Part shown: positions 33,003-42,249 of the stretch, one piece after another
Numbering within the stretch: the stretch's first letter is position 1
Layout: every line of letters starts with the position of its first letter
Assembly: GCA_017458065.1 (NCBI GenBank)
Contig: JAFTGD010000012.1
Span: 1 to 64,000, forward strand
Reading direction: 5' to 3'
Origin: Oscillospiraceae bacterium
GTDB taxonomy: Bacteria; Bacillota; Clostridia; Oscillospirales; Oscillospiraceae
DNA length: 64,000 nt
Translations under genes and position numbers: made by a program
Notes under the pieces: model-generated
The model's database searches: none
Seen by the model: the letters and a program-made list of their open reading frames with translations, nothing else
What the model was told of the DNA's origin: nothing

Positions 33003-33869
33003 TCAAAGGTCCAGCGTCTTCTCGTATTCGGCGAGGAAGGCGTTGAATTCATCCCTGTCGCCGGTGAACTTGTACTTGTGTTCCGGCGCGGGGAAAGCGC
33101 CGGCTTTGACTTCGGCGATATAGTCCTTCATGCCCTGGGTCGCGATTTCACCGAGGTTGCAGTATTTTTTGGCAAACTTCGGCGTAAAGTTCTTATAGAC
33201 GCCGAGCGCGTCCGCGGCGAGAATCACCTGACCGTCGCAGTCTGCGCCGGCGCCGATGCCGTACACGGGAATGGGAAGAATCTTATGAATGAAAGCCGCG
33301 GTTTCCTCAGGTACGCCCTCGAGGAGCAGCGTACGGGCGCCGGCTTTGTATACGGCAATGGCGTCTTCGATGACGGCCTTGGCGGTCGCCGTGTTCTTGC
33401 CCTGGACTTTGAAGCCGCCCATGGCGGCAGAGCTCTGCGGGGTCAGACCGATGTGGCCGAATACAACGATGCCGGCATTGCTGATGGCACGAATCTTATC
33501 CGCGACGGCAACTCCGCCCTCCAACTTGACGGCGTCTACGTTGCCCTCTTTCATAAAGCGAACAGCGTTATTGACGGCATCCTCCGTGCTGGCGTGATAA
33601 GCGCCGAAGGGCATGTCGCCGATCAGATAGGTGTTCGGCGCTCCGCGGCGCACACCCTGGCAGTGGGCAATGGACATATCCATCGTCACCGGAACGGTCC
33701 CTTCATACCCGTAGATGATCATGCCCATGGAATCGCCGATCAGGATCATGTCCATACCGGCCTCTTCCGCAAACGACGCCAGGCAGGAATCATAGATCAC
33801 CATCCATGCGGCCTGTTCGCCCCGTTCCTTCATCTGCTGAAGATCAAGAATTGTCTTTTTCTTTGCCAT
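33003..33869 (-). CDS. panB: 3-methyl-2-oxobutanoate hydroxymethyltransferase
   Basis: First step of pantothenate synthesis: transfers the one-carbon unit of 5,10-methylene-THF to 2-oxoisovalerate to give ketopantoate. The 288-residue protein contains MVIYDSCLASFAEEAGMDMILIGDSMGM, the HCQGVRRGAPNTYLIGDMPFG block, KLEGG and GHIGLTPQS, all standard PanB motifs. AGGAGG eight or nine bases upstream fixes the start at MAKKKTI; a longer reading is open to 33932. It is the first gene of a two-gene operon with the aminotransferase. Its promoter shares a palindrome with that of folD, which makes its methylene-THF cosubstrate. panC and panD are not in the window. Confidence 0.95.
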   Translation of the reverse strand: MAKKKTILDLQQMKERGEQAAWMVIYDSCLASFAEEAGMDMILIGDSMGMIIYGYEGTVPVTMDMSIAHCQGVRRGAPNTYLIGDMPFGAYHASTEDAVNNAVRFMKEGNVDAVKLEGGVAVADKIRAISNAGIVVFGHIGLTPQSSAAMGGFKVQGKNTATAKAVIEDAIAVYKAGARTLLLEGVPEETAAFIHKILPIPVYGIGAGADCDGQVILAADALGVYKNFTPKFAKKYCNLGEIATQGMKDYIAEVKAGAFPAPEHKYKFTGDRDEFNAFLAEYEKTLDL

Positions 33870-34022
33870 TGCGGTTTCCTCCTGTTGATTGTTTTTTCGT
33901 GTCGCATCTGCTTTTGTTTCTGCCGGATTCACTATTTTTCCGGTACCTGTGACCGCAGATTTTCCGACGTGAGAAGGGATATGCAGCTTATGCAGAATGT
34001 AACAGAATAATATGATATAAAT

Positions 34023-34051
34023 ATTCTATCATCTGATAAGTTGCATTGCAA
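34023..34051 (-). promoter_or_regulatory. panB promoter with folD-like palindrome
   Basis: Minus strand TTGCAA (34051-34046), 17 bases and TAGAAT (34028-34023). The palindrome TATCA-N2-TGATA (34027-34038) overlaps the -10 exactly as at folD; the shared minus-strand core is CTTATCAGATGATA. Confidence 0.75.
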
Positions 34052-34458
34052 GCACGAAATACAGAGGAAGCAGATTGGTGATAACGCATAAAAACCCGAA
34101 AAATCGGATGGTTTGTGTATAAAATCCCTGGTTTTATCTGAAATCTAAATTGTAATAACGCACATGTTAACCTGATAAAGAAAATGCTTTGCCGGTACGG
34201 CGGTTCGAGGCAGAAATTGTTCTCAAAGGAAGCTGAGCATGGGGCAATACTCGGAGCGGCACCCTGGGACGGGATGGAGAGAATGTGGGAGCAGTCACCG
34301 ATGAAGCACGCACCGCAGGCCTGGTTCGACCGCTATCTGAAACCGGCAATTTCGATTCATCACGATTCGTCAATCAAAAAACGAATGATGAAAACCATGA
34401 AGCTTGGGATTCTTCATTGAAGGGAACAAGTGGAATCGTCATCCGCGCAAGATGGAAA

Positions 34459-34524
34459 CAACAACATTTTGTCGTACACACACGACAAAATGTTGTTGAT
34501 ATTATCGCGCAAATACGATAAAAT
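34459..34524 (+). promoter_or_regulatory. Promoter with 16-bp inverted-repeat operator for the DUF4143 ATPase gene
   Basis: Perfect 16-base arms (34459-34474 and 34483-34498, eight-base loop TACACACA) run into the -35 box. TTGATA (34496-34501), 17 bases and TAAAAT (34519-34524) form a near-consensus promoter. The palindrome may be a repressor site. The rest of the 697-base gap 33870-34566 holds the panB promoter and no convincing gene. Confidence 0.75.
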
Positions 34525-34566
34525 ATATGCGGCGGAAGGCTTATATATTTTTTAGAAGGTGCTACT

Positions 34567-35829
34567 ATGAATCACAGTATACTTAAGCAGGTAATATTTG
34601 ATCAGCACGAAGTCATTCAGAACGCTGAAATAATCGACAGAGATTACTTTTTTGAAAAGAATCTCAATTATATACTGGTAGGACTAAGAAGGGCAGGGAA
34701 ATCCACTCTCCTGTACAGGATCGTAAAGGATCTGATGAAAGAAGGATGCAGCTGGTCTCAAATCATCTATATCAATTTTGAAGATGACAGGCTACTTGGC
34801 TTCACAAAAGAAGACTTCAATGACATTGTCGAAACAGCACATGAGCTTTCTGATACCCGAGAGATATACTACTTTTTCGATGAGATCCAAATCATCGAGG
34901 GTTGGGAACACTTCGCAAGAAGAATGGCTGATCAGAAGAACCATGTGCATATTACCGGAAGTAATGCGAAGATGCTCAGTTCAGAAATGGCAAGCACTCT
35001 TGGCGGCAGATATATACCCAAGTTAATCATGCCGTTTTCTTTTTCTGAGGTGTTGGATTACAATAATGTGGCTCACAACGAAGCGGCAATGCTGACGACT
35101 TCTAAATCGGCAAAGATAAGAAAAGCGTGCCAGAAATATATTTCTGACGGGGGCTTACCGGAAACATTCAAACTGTCGAATAAACGGGAGTATATAAAGA
35201 GCGTATACGAAAAGGTGCTGCTTGGGGATATCGTTGAACGTGAGAAAGTAAATAACAAAATGGCGCTCAGGCTCATGATAAAGAAGATCGCCGAGACAGT
35301 GAAGAATGAAGTTTCTTTCAATACGCTTGCGGGCAATGTAAAAGCTGCTGGGGTTAAAACCTCAACCGACTCCATAATCGAATATGCTTCTTACGCGGAG
35401 AATGCTTATCTTCTGTTCCGGACAAGAAACTATGTTTCGAAATTTGCTGAAAAAGAGGGCACTCCACGGTTCTACTTTTTCGATAACGGAATACTGTCGT
35501 TATTCCTGGTGGATAAACAATCCTCGCTTCTTGAAAATACAGTAGCGATTCATCTTAGGCGTAAGTATGGTGAGGATATTTATTACTACAAATCCAACAA
35601 AACAGGAATAGATATAGATTTCTATCTCCCGGAGAATAAAACCGCGATTCAGGTTGCGTATGCATTAGGAGAGGCAGAGGAGCGTGAAGTGCGAAGTCTG
35701 TTGTCGTTCGCTGGAAAAACGAACGAACAACACCGGTTGATTCTTGTGACTTATGAAGAAGAAAAAACAATTGAAAAAGATGGATATACAATTGAAGTGA
35801 TTCCGCTGCATAAGTTCCTGCTCAATTAA
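34567..35829 (+). CDS. AAA-ATPase with DUF4143 domain
   Basis: A 420-residue protein of the AAA_14/DUF4143 type. Near the N-terminus, residues 30-50 contain the P-loop GLRRAGKSTLLYRIV. The Walker B region is EIYYFFDEIQIIEGWE, and an arginine-rich ITGSNAKMLSSEMASTLGGRY sensor region follows. The C-terminal DUF4143 part (about 200-420) includes FYFFDNGILSLFL and GIDIDFYLPE, a PD-(D/E)XK-like strand. Codon use is clearly more AT-rich than in the flanking metabolic genes, a sign of transfer. The gene is monocistronic behind a strong promoter with a 16-bp palindrome. The family is very common in anaerobes, with no settled function. Confidence 0.88.
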   Translation: MNHSILKQVIFDQHEVIQNAEIIDRDYFFEKNLNYILVGLRRAGKSTLLYRIVKDLMKEGCSWSQIIYINFEDDRLLGFTKEDFNDIVETAHELSDTREIYYFFDEIQIIEGWEHFARRMADQKNHVHITGSNAKMLSSEMASTLGGRYIPKLIMPFSFSEVLDYNNVAHNEAAMLTTSKSAKIRKACQKYISDGGLPETFKLSNKREYIKSVYEKVLLGDIVEREKVNNKMALRLMIKKIAETVKNEVSFNTLAGNVKAAGVKTSTDSIIEYASYAENAYLLFRTRNYVSKFAEKEGTPRFYFFDNGILSLFLVDKQSSLLENTVAIHLRRKYGEDIYYYKSNKTGIDIDFYLPENKTAIQVAYALGEAEEREVRSLLSFAGKTNEQHRLILVTYEEEKTIEKDGYTIEVIPLHKFLLN

Positions 35830-35989
35830 TTCTTTGTTGCCATATGTTATGATCACGGGATATTGAGAGAATAGGAGAGCGTGCCAAAGTCTGATCTTTT
35901 GAAACAAATTGATGCTCGTGTTTCCGGATCCTGTGAACCAATACAGACAAGAGATCGTGCAGCATTTTCATGAATGACATACACGAGGA

Positions 35990-36026
35990 AACCCCGGGAG
36001 GTGCTGATCATGCATCTCCCGGGGTT
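35990..36026. terminator. Hairpin between the DUF4143 gene and fhs
   Basis: AACCCCGGGAG (35990-36000) pairs perfectly with CTCCCGGGGTT (36016-36026) between convergent genes. There is no U-tract. Nothing else is seen in 35830-36184. Confidence 0.55.
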
Positions 36027-36184
36027 CTGCCTTAGTATATGGCGGTCAACGGGTAAAAACCACTCTATAGCTGATTTCTGTAAACGTCAGGTAAGACAGC
36101 AAGTTGTCCTCTTCCTGTAAGACTGAGCATGGCGCCCACGAAAAACGAGTAAAGGAACTGTCTGTTCTTTCATGAAGACCGGCA

Positions 36185-37855
36185 TCAGAACAAACCGGTG
36201 ATTTTGCCGTCCGCATCCACGTCGATCTTCTCGGCGGCGGGAACCTTCGGCAGACCGGGCATGGTCATGATATCGCCGGTCAGGGCCACGATGAACCCGG
36301 CGCCGGCCGAGACCTTCAGGTTCCGGACCGTCACGGTGAAGCCCTTGGGCGCGCCCAGGAGCGCCGCGTCGTCGGAGAAGGAATACTGGGTCTTGGCCAT
36401 GCAGATGGGGAGACCGCCGAAGCCGAGTTCCGTCAGCTGCTGGGCCTGCTTCTTCGCGTTCGGGGTCAGGGCGACGCCGTCTGCGTGGTAGACGCGCCTG
36501 CAGATCATGTCCAGCTTCTCCTCGATGCTGATGTCCAGCGGATAGCTGAAGCTGAAATTGCCCGGCTGCTCGCAGAGACGGACTACCTCCTCGGCCAGCG
36601 CCTTTCCGCCTTCGCCGCCCTTGGCCCAGACTTCGCTGAGGGCCACATTGACGCCCAGCTCGTTGCACCTGGCTTCGACCAGGTCAAGCTCGGCTTTCGT
36701 ATCCGTGGGGAAGGCGTTGATGGCCACCACGCAGGGCAGGCCGAAGACATCGCGGATGTTGCCGACGTGCTGCAGCAGGTTGGGCAGACCCTTCTCCAGA
36801 GCCTCGAGGTTCTCGGTGTTGAGCTCGGCCTTGGGGACACCGCCGTGGTACTTCAGCGCACGGACCGTAGCCACCACGACGACCGCGGATGGACACAGGC
36901 CGGTCATGCGGCACTTGATGTCGAAGAACTTCTCCGCGCCGAGGTCGGCGGCGAAGCCTGCTTCCGTGACCACATAGTCCGCCAGCTTCAGCGCGGTGCG
37001 GGTGGCGGTGACGGAGTTGCAGCCGTGGGCGATATTGGCGAAGGGACCGCCGTGGATGAAAGCGGGGGTACCCTCCAGCGTCTGGACGAGGTTGGGTTTG
37101 ATCGTGTCCTTGAGGAGCGCCGCCATGGCGCCTTCCGCTTTGAGGTCATGGGCGGTGACGGGCTTGCCGTCATAGGTGTAGGCGACGATGATGCGGGCGA
37201 GACGGGCCTTCAGATCCATGAGATCCGCGGACAGACACAGCACAGCCATGATCTCGCTTGCGACGGTGATGTCGAAGCCGTCCTCACGCGGGACGCCCTG
37301 GGCCTTCCCGCCGAGGCCGTCCACGATATGGCGGAGCTGGCGGTCGTTCATGTCTACGGCGCGCTTCCAGGTGATCTGCTTCGGATCAATACCGAGGCTG
37401 TTGCCCTGCTGAATGTGGTTATCGAGCATGGCGGCCAGCAGGTTGTTGGCGGCGCCGATGGCGTGGAAGTCGCCGGTGAAGTGGAGGTTGATGTCCTCCA
37501 TGGGGACAACTTGGGCATAGCCGCCGCCGGCGGCGCCGCCCTTGATGCCGAACACGGGACCGAGAGAGGGCTCGCGCAGGGCGACCACGGCGTTCTTGCC
37601 GATTTTGCGCAGGCCGTCGGTGAGGCCGACGGAGGTGGTCGTCTTGCCCTCGCCGGCAGGGGTCGGGGTGATGGCGGTGACGAGAATGAGCTTGCCCTTT
37701 TCGGGCAGATCCTTCAAGGCGTGGAGATCCAGTTTCGCCTTATACTTGCCGTAGTTTTCAACGGCGTCGGCGGGGATGCCGAGAGAGGCGGCGATGGCGT
37801 TGACAGGCTGAAGCTTTGCTTCCTGGGCGATTTCAATATCGGTTTTGTAGGTCAT
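36185..37855 (-). CDS. fhs: Formate-tetrahydrofolate ligase
   Basis: Cytoplasmic ATP-dependent enzyme that makes 10-formyl-THF from formate. The 556 residues are the normal length. Motifs seen include [21 protein letters not shown] (ATP site), [42 protein letters not shown], and near the C-terminus [17 protein letters not shown]. It is monocistronic, with its own promoter about 80 bases upstream. Together with FchA and FolD it forms the complete formate-to-methylene-THF route, although the three genes lie in separate transcription units here. No acetyl-CoA synthase genes are present in the window, so a Wood-Ljungdahl pathway cannot be claimed. Confidence 0.97.
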   Translation of the reverse strand: MTYKTDIEIAQEAKLQPVNAIAASLGIPADAVENYGKYKAKLDLHALKDLPEKGKLILVTAITPTPAGEGKTTTSVGLTDGLRKIGKNAVVALREPSLGPVFGIKGGAAGGGYAQVVPMEDINLHFTGDFHAIGAANNLLAAMLDNHIQQGNSLGIDPKQITWKRAVDMNDRQLRHIVDGLGGKAQGVPREDGFDITVASEIMAVLCLSADLMDLKARLARIIVAYTYDGKPVTAHDLKAEGAMAALLKDTIKPNLVQTLEGTPAFIHGGPFANIAHGCNSVTATRTALKLADYVVTEAGFAADLGAEKFFDIKCRMTGLCPSAVVVVATVRALKYHGGVPKAELNTENLEALEKGLPNLLQHVGNIRDVFGLPCVVAINAFPTDTKAELDLVEARCNELGVNVALSEVWAKGGEGGKALAEEVVRLCEQPGNFSFSYPLDISIEEKLDMICRRVYHADGVALTPNAKKQAQQLTELGFGGLPICMAKTQYSFSDDAALLGAPKGFTVTVRNLKVSAGAGFIVALTGDIMTMPGLPKVPAAEKIDVDADGKITGLF

Positions 37856-37934
37856 TCCATTCTCCTTTTACGGTACATCCTGGCTGTTTTTTAGAATCGG
37901 ATCAGATTTGGTGCTTTGTCCTGTTCAATTTACC

Positions 37935-37962
37935 ATTATAACGGAGGGATTGCAAGCCCCAA
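37935..37962 (-). promoter_or_regulatory. Promoter of fhs
   Basis: Minus strand TTGGGG (37962-37957), a 16-base spacer and TATAAT (37940-37935). The folD/panB palindrome is absent here. Confidence 0.5.
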
Positions 37963-38211
37963 TGCGCGGTACGGAAAAAACTTTGCATTTATATGCCGCA
38001 CCGCGTCAGAAACAGGTCAGCGGAAATCCCTTTAACCCTGCATACAACAGGTTAATTGAGCGAAAACAGGGAAATGCTGAAGGAATTTAAAAAAAATTTA
38101 AAAAAGAATTGGAAATTTCACAGGAGAAACCGTCATTTTTTCAGAATTACTTCAGAGATAAGGTATATAATGCAAGCGATATGAATAATTATTTTGAAAT
38201 TGGTTGTTTCT

Positions 38212-38889
38212 ATGCGAATTTTGATTGTATCTGAAAACAGCTCCTTGATCGAGAAGACGGAGCGCCTCATGAAGGCAAAGAATCTGGAGACCGAATCGGT
38301 CAGCGACGGTGAGATCGGAGGAGAATATGCGGAACTCGGCATCTATGATGTGATGCTTCTGGATGACACGATTTCCGGCAAGTCCTGTTTTGAGATCGTC
38401 CGTTCTCTCCGGCAGAAGCACTGCAGAGTCCCGGTCGTACTGCTGACGGAAAAGTACGATGTGGAGGACCGCATCAAAGGCCTGAAGGCCGGCGTGGACT
38501 ATATCATGTGCATGCCCTATGACAACCGCGAGCTTCTTGCCTGCGTGGACGCCCTGCTCCAGCGCATTACCGACAGCACCGAGGAACCCTTCTACGGCAA
38601 CACCAGGCTGGTGCTGGCCTCCGGCAAGCTGGTGTGCGAGGACCGCAGTGTGCGCCTCTCGGCAAAGGAGTTTGAGGTGATGCGTCTCCTGCTCCAGGCG
38701 AAGGACCGCCTCCTCTCCAAGGAAGTGATCCTGGCCCGGGTCTGGGGTTACGATTCCAACGCGGTGGAAAACCATGTGGAGGTCTATGTGGGCTTCCTGC
38801 GGAAGAAACTGCGCAGCATCGGCTCCAATGTCGAGATCAAGGCGGTGCGCCGCATGGGCTATACGCTGGAGCTCAGAGAAGAAGCGTAA
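38212..38889 (+). CDS. OmpR-family response regulator with degenerate receiver (orphan)
   Basis: A 225-residue DNA-binding regulator. Residues 1-115 form a receiver: the phosphate-accepting position is present (DVMLLDD) and so is the Thr of VVLLTEK. The N-terminal acidic pair is reduced (LIVSENS instead of VDDE-like), and the conserved KP motif reads CMPYD, so the Lys is Met. Residues about 125-225 are a winged helix with RVWGYDSNAVENHVEVYVGFLRKKL and RRMGYTL. No histidine kinase gene is adjacent. A TTG at 38194 could add six residues; the ATG at 38212 is preferred, although no good ribosome site is seen. Phosphorylation-independent action is possible. Confidence 0.85.
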   Translation: MRILIVSENSSLIEKTERLMKAKNLETESVSDGEIGGEYAELGIYDVMLLDDTISGKSCFEIVRSLRQKHCRVPVVLLTEKYDVEDRIKGLKAGVDYIMCMPYDNRELLACVDALLQRITDSTEEPFYGNTRLVLASGKLVCEDRSVRLSAKEFEVMRLLLQAKDRLLSKEVILARVWGYDSNAVENHVEVYVGFLRKKLRSIGSNVEIKAVRRMGYTLELREEA

Positions 38890-38914
38890 GAACAAAGTAG
38901 TATTGAATAAGATA

Positions 38915-38960
38915 AACAGCATCCCTGACCTGATGAAATGATCGGGTCAGGGATGCTGTT
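38915..38960. terminator. Bidirectional terminator between the response regulator and the alcohol dehydrogenase
   Basis: A perfect 16-bp inverted repeat (38915-38930 and 38945-38960) with a 14-base loop lies between convergent genes and is flanked by A- and T-rich bases. Confidence 0.8.
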
Positions 38961-38966
38961 GTTTGC

Positions 38967-40172
38967 TCAGGCCTCGCTGATGATGCGGCGGATGACTTTT
39001 TCGCAGCGCTTTTTGTTGTAGACGACGGGAACGGGATAGACGGGGTTTGCCTCGGCGAGGGCCCACTTGATCATCTGGGGGATGTCCTCTTCCTTGATGA
39101 AGTCAAAGCCGGTGGGGATCTCCATCCGGCGGTTCATGGCGCGGATCTCCGCGATGAAGGCTTTGGCCTTCTCTTCGTCGCTGCCGGTGAATTTCACCCC
39201 GGTGAGCTCGGCCAGATGGGCCAGTTTTTCATAGACGGCTTCGCCGTAGTCCTCCAGCACGATGGGCAGGATCACGGCGTTGGCCAGACCGTGCGGCGTG
39301 TTGTAGAGCCCGCCGAGCGTGTGGGCGATGGCATGGACGTTGCCGACGCCGGCGCGGGTGAAGGCAAAGCCGGCCTTGTAGGAGGCAATCAGCATCTGGG
39401 TGCGGGCCTCCATGTCGTTGCCGTCGCGGTAGGCGCGCTCCAGATAGCGGAAAATCTCGCAGACCGCCTCTTCGGCGAGGCGGATGCTCTCATTGGTGTT
39501 GTAGGTCCAGCAGACGTAGGCTTCCACAGCGTGGGTCAGCGCGTCCATGCCGGTGGTGGAGGTGATTTTAGGCGGGAGTTCGCGGGTCATCTCCGGATCG
39601 AGCACGGCATATTTCGGGATGAGATGCAGATCCATAAGCGCATACTTGTGGTGGGTGTCGCTGTCGGTGATGACGGCGGCGATGGTCGTCTCGGAGCCGG
39701 TGCCGGCCGTGGTGGGGACGGCGATGAAGGGCGGGATCTTTTTCATGACCTTCAGAAGGCCTGCCATCTGGCCGACCTGTGTGCGCGGACGGACGACGCG
39801 GGCCGCGGCAGCCTTTGCCGCGTCCATGGGAGAGCCTCCGCCGATGGCGATGAAGCCGTCGCAGGCGTTGTCGAGATAGAGCTTCTGGATTTTGTTTACC
39901 GTGTTGACGGAGGGGTTGGACTCCACTTCCGTAAAGAGCACATAGGGGATCCCGGCCGCGTCCAGCTCGGTCAGAATCTTCGGCGCCAGCTTCTTCCCGA
40001 TGGTGGGGCCGGTGACGACCATGGCTTTTGTGACCTTTTCTTTTTTCAGGAGCTCGGGGATCTTACGGATGCTGCCGATGCCGGAGACAGGGATCGGGCG
40101 GCGCCAGTACAGAAACCGGGCGCCCACGTTGAACACCGCCTGGAAAGAGCGGTAGTATGCTTTTTTCACCAT
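38967..40172 (-). CDS. Iron-containing alcohol dehydrogenase
   Basis: A 401-residue cytoplasmic NAD(P)-dependent alcohol dehydrogenase of the Fe-ADH superfamily. It has the GGGSPMDAAKAAA nucleotide site (about 105-118), TTAGTGSETT, and metal-ligand region DALTHAVEAYV plus GNVHAIAHTLGGLYNTPHGLANAV. The start at 40172 is supported by GGAGG about ten bases upstream; a longer frame is open to 40214. The substrate is unknown. It is transcribed divergently from the aldehyde oxidoreductase at 40330, so interconverting an alcohol and the aldehyde handled by that enzyme is a sensible but unproven role. Confidence 0.92.
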   Translation of the reverse strand: MVKKAYYRSFQAVFNVGARFLYWRRPIPVSGIGSIRKIPELLKKEKVTKAMVVTGPTIGKKLAPKILTELDAAGIPYVLFTEVESNPSVNTVNKIQKLYLDNACDGFIAIGGGSPMDAAKAAAARVVRPRTQVGQMAGLLKVMKKIPPFIAVPTTAGTGSETTIAAVITDSDTHHKYALMDLHLIPKYAVLDPEMTRELPPKITSTTGMDALTHAVEAYVCWTYNTNESIRLAEEAVCEIFRYLERAYRDGNDMEARTQMLIASYKAGFAFTRAGVGNVHAIAHTLGGLYNTPHGLANAVILPIVLEDYGEAVYEKLAHLAELTGVKFTGSDEEKAKAFIAEIRAMNRRMEIPTGFDFIKEEDIPQMIKWALAEANPVYPVPVVYNKKRCEKVIRRIISEA

Positions 40173-40329
40173 AGCTGATATCCTCCAAATCCATGATACG
40201 ATATACTTTACCACCTTACGGAGAAATCCGCAAGGATGGATCTTCCGACGGTGTGGGTAAAGGGGGCTTTCTTTTTGCCGCGTTTTGCGGTATGATATTC
40301 CCTACTACAGGATAAAGGACGTCGGAACA

Positions 40330-42249
40330 ATGACGAATTACTGCGGATATATGGGCAAGGTCCTTGTGCTGGACCTGACAACAAAGAAAACAGAAAACTA
40401 TATCTGGACGGATCTGGACCGGGAGAAGTACATCGGCGGCAAGGCCATGGCGTCCAAGATCCTCTATGACAATCTGACCGGGTCGGAGACGCCCTTTGGT
40501 CCGGAGAACCTGATCGTGATCGCGACCGGGCCGCTGACCGGGACGGGTGCGCCCTCTTCCAACCGCTTTGACATCTCCTCGCTCTCCCCGCTGACGGGGA
40601 TAACCTCTTCCTCTAACTGCGGAGGGAACTTCGGCCACTATCTGAAGAAAGCGGGGCTCGATGCCCTGATCATCCGCGGGGCCTGTGAAGAGCTGAACTG
40701 GGTGGAGATCGACAATGGGGAATTTGTCTTTCACGATGCCGCGGATCTTCAAGATCTGAAGTGCGGCGAGACCCAGGATACGCTGCAAAAAAAGCTGAAC
40801 GAGGCGCACGGCAGACAGATCCGCTGCGGCATGGTCTGTATCGGACCGGCGGGAGAAAACCTTGTGCGCTACGCTTCCGTCATCAGCGGGGAGCGCGCCG
40901 CCGGCCGCGCCGGGATGGGTGCGGTCTTCGGCAGCAAGAAGCTGAAGGCCATCACCGCGGCGGGAGACGCGGTCCCGACCGTTTTCGATAAGGAAGGCGC
41001 GGCCGAACACCGGAAAAAGTGGGTGAATTACATCCGCAGCCACCCGCTGACCGGCGACCAGCTGCCGAAGCTGGGGACCGCGGGGCTTGTGAGTTCCATG
41101 CAGGTGCACGGGCTGCTTTCCACACGCAACTACGCGAAAGGTCAGTTTGAGGAATTTGAAAAGGTAAACGGCGAGACCCTGGCCGAAGAACTGAACGTTG
41201 CAAACAACGGCTGCCTCTCCTGCCCGATCCGCTGCACGCGCAGAGTCCCCGTGGAGGGGAAGACGGTCAAGGGACCGGAGCTGGAGACGCTGGGTCTTCT
41301 GGGCGGCAATATCGAGAATGCCGATCTGGAACAGATCTGCCGCTGGAACTATGAGCTGGATGAGCTGGGCATGGACACCATCTCCGCAGCGGGCACGCTG
41401 GCCTGGGCCATGGAGGCCAACGAAAAGGGCATCTGGAAGAGCGGTCTTGCTTTCGGCGAGAGGGAAAAGCTTTCGCAGGTCTTTGACGACATCGCGCACC
41501 GGCGCGGCATCGGCGCCGAGCTGGCCGAGGGCAGCAGACGCCTGAGCAAAAAGTACGGCGGGCAGGACTTTGCCATCCAGTCAAAGGGGATGGAGCTGGC
41601 GGCTTATGAGCCGCGCCGCGCCGTAGGCCAGGGCCTGGGCTATGCGGTCGCCAACCGCGGCGGCTGCCACTTAAACGGCGGGTACCTGGTGGTCCTGGAG
41701 GGCCTCGGCCTGAACATTGACGGGCAGACGCCCAGGGGCAAGGCGGATCTCTGCATGGTGATGCAGGATCTGATGGAAGCTATCAGCTGCGGCGGACAGT
41801 GCCTGTTCACCTCCTATGGGGTCGTACCCGGTTTCATGATCCGCAACCCCAACGGCCTGCTGCAGCGGGCGGTGAACGCGGTTGTGCCTTTCGCGGGGCC
41901 GGCGGTGCGCGTGTACAACAAGATCCCGGAGGTCGCCTGCTTCAACATCCCGCTGATCCCTTACCCGACCGAGCTCTATTACACCACCGGCATGAAGATG
42001 ACGCTGGGACAGTTTACCCGGGCGGGGGAACGGAGCTATAACGTAGAGCGCGCCGTGAATGCCCGCTTTGGCGTCAGCGCCGCCAACGACAAGCTGCCCA
42101 AGCGTCTGACGGACGCGCCCCAGGACCCGAACAACCCGAAGACAAAGGTACCTCTTGAGCAGATGAAAAAGACCTATTACCGCGCCCGCGGCTGGGGCAA
42201 AAACGGTCTACCCGGAGAGAAGAAGCTGAGACGCCTGGGGATCCGCTGA
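40330..42249 (+). CDS. Aldehyde:ferredoxin oxidoreductase family protein (tungstopterin), copy 1
   Basis: A 639-residue enzyme of the AOR family, which oxidises aldehydes to acids with ferredoxin at a bis-pyranopterin tungsten centre. The N-terminal GKVLVLDLTTKKTE..YIGGKAMASKILYDNL, the pterin region (IATGPLTGTGAPSSNRFDISSLSPLTG) and GERAAGRAGMGAVFGSKKLKAI are family hallmarks. The [4Fe-4S] ligands are CLSCPIRC plus a distant Cys in SCGGQCLF. AAGGA ten bases upstream fixes the ATG at 40330. The MoaD-like gene starts on the last base of its stop. No separate iron-sulfur small subunit is adjacent. Metal identity is inferred from the family and the tup genes. Confidence 0.9.
   Translation: MTNYCGYMGKVLVLDLTTKKTENYIWTDLDREKYIGGKAMASKILYDNLTGSETPFGPENLIVIATGPLTGTGAPSSNRFDISSLSPLTGITSSSNCGGNFGHYLKKAGLDALIIRGACEELNWVEIDNGEFVFHDAADLQDLKCGETQDTLQKKLNEAHGRQIRCGMVCIGPAGENLVRYASVISGERAAGRAGMGAVFGSKKLKAITAAGDAVPTVFDKEGAAEHRKKWVNYIRSHPLTGDQLPKLGTAGLVSSMQVHGLLSTRNYAKGQFEEFEKVNGETLAEELNVANNGCLSCPIRCTRRVPVEGKTVKGPELETLGLLGGNIENADLEQICRWNYELDELGMDTISAAGTLAWAMEANEKGIWKSGLAFGEREKLSQVFDDIAHRRGIGAELAEGSRRLSKKYGGQDFAIQSKGMELAAYEPRRAVGQGLGYAVANRGGCHLNGGYLVVLEGLGLNIDGQTPRGKADLCMVMQDLMEAISCGGQCLFTSYGVVPGFMIRNPNGLLQRAVNAVVPFAGPAVRVYNKIPEVACFNIPLIPYPTELYYTTGMKMTLGQFTRAGERSYNVERAVNARFGVSAANDKLPKRLTDAPQDPNNPKTKVPLEQMKKTYYRARGWGKNGLPGEKKLRRLGIR

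Noticed and set aside
34184-34420. Possible fragment of an S9-type peptidase gene (a PWDGMERMWEQSP-like stretch)
   Set aside because: The resemblance covers only about 20 residues, the frame has no convincing ribosome site, and the rest is unlike the family. It may be a decayed remnant, but it is not supportable as a gene.
36185-37855. Wood-Ljungdahl pathway locus
   Set aside because: fhs, fchA and folD are present, but no CO dehydrogenase/acetyl-CoA synthase or methylene-THF reductase genes are seen. The set is equally consistent with formate assimilation for biosynthesis.
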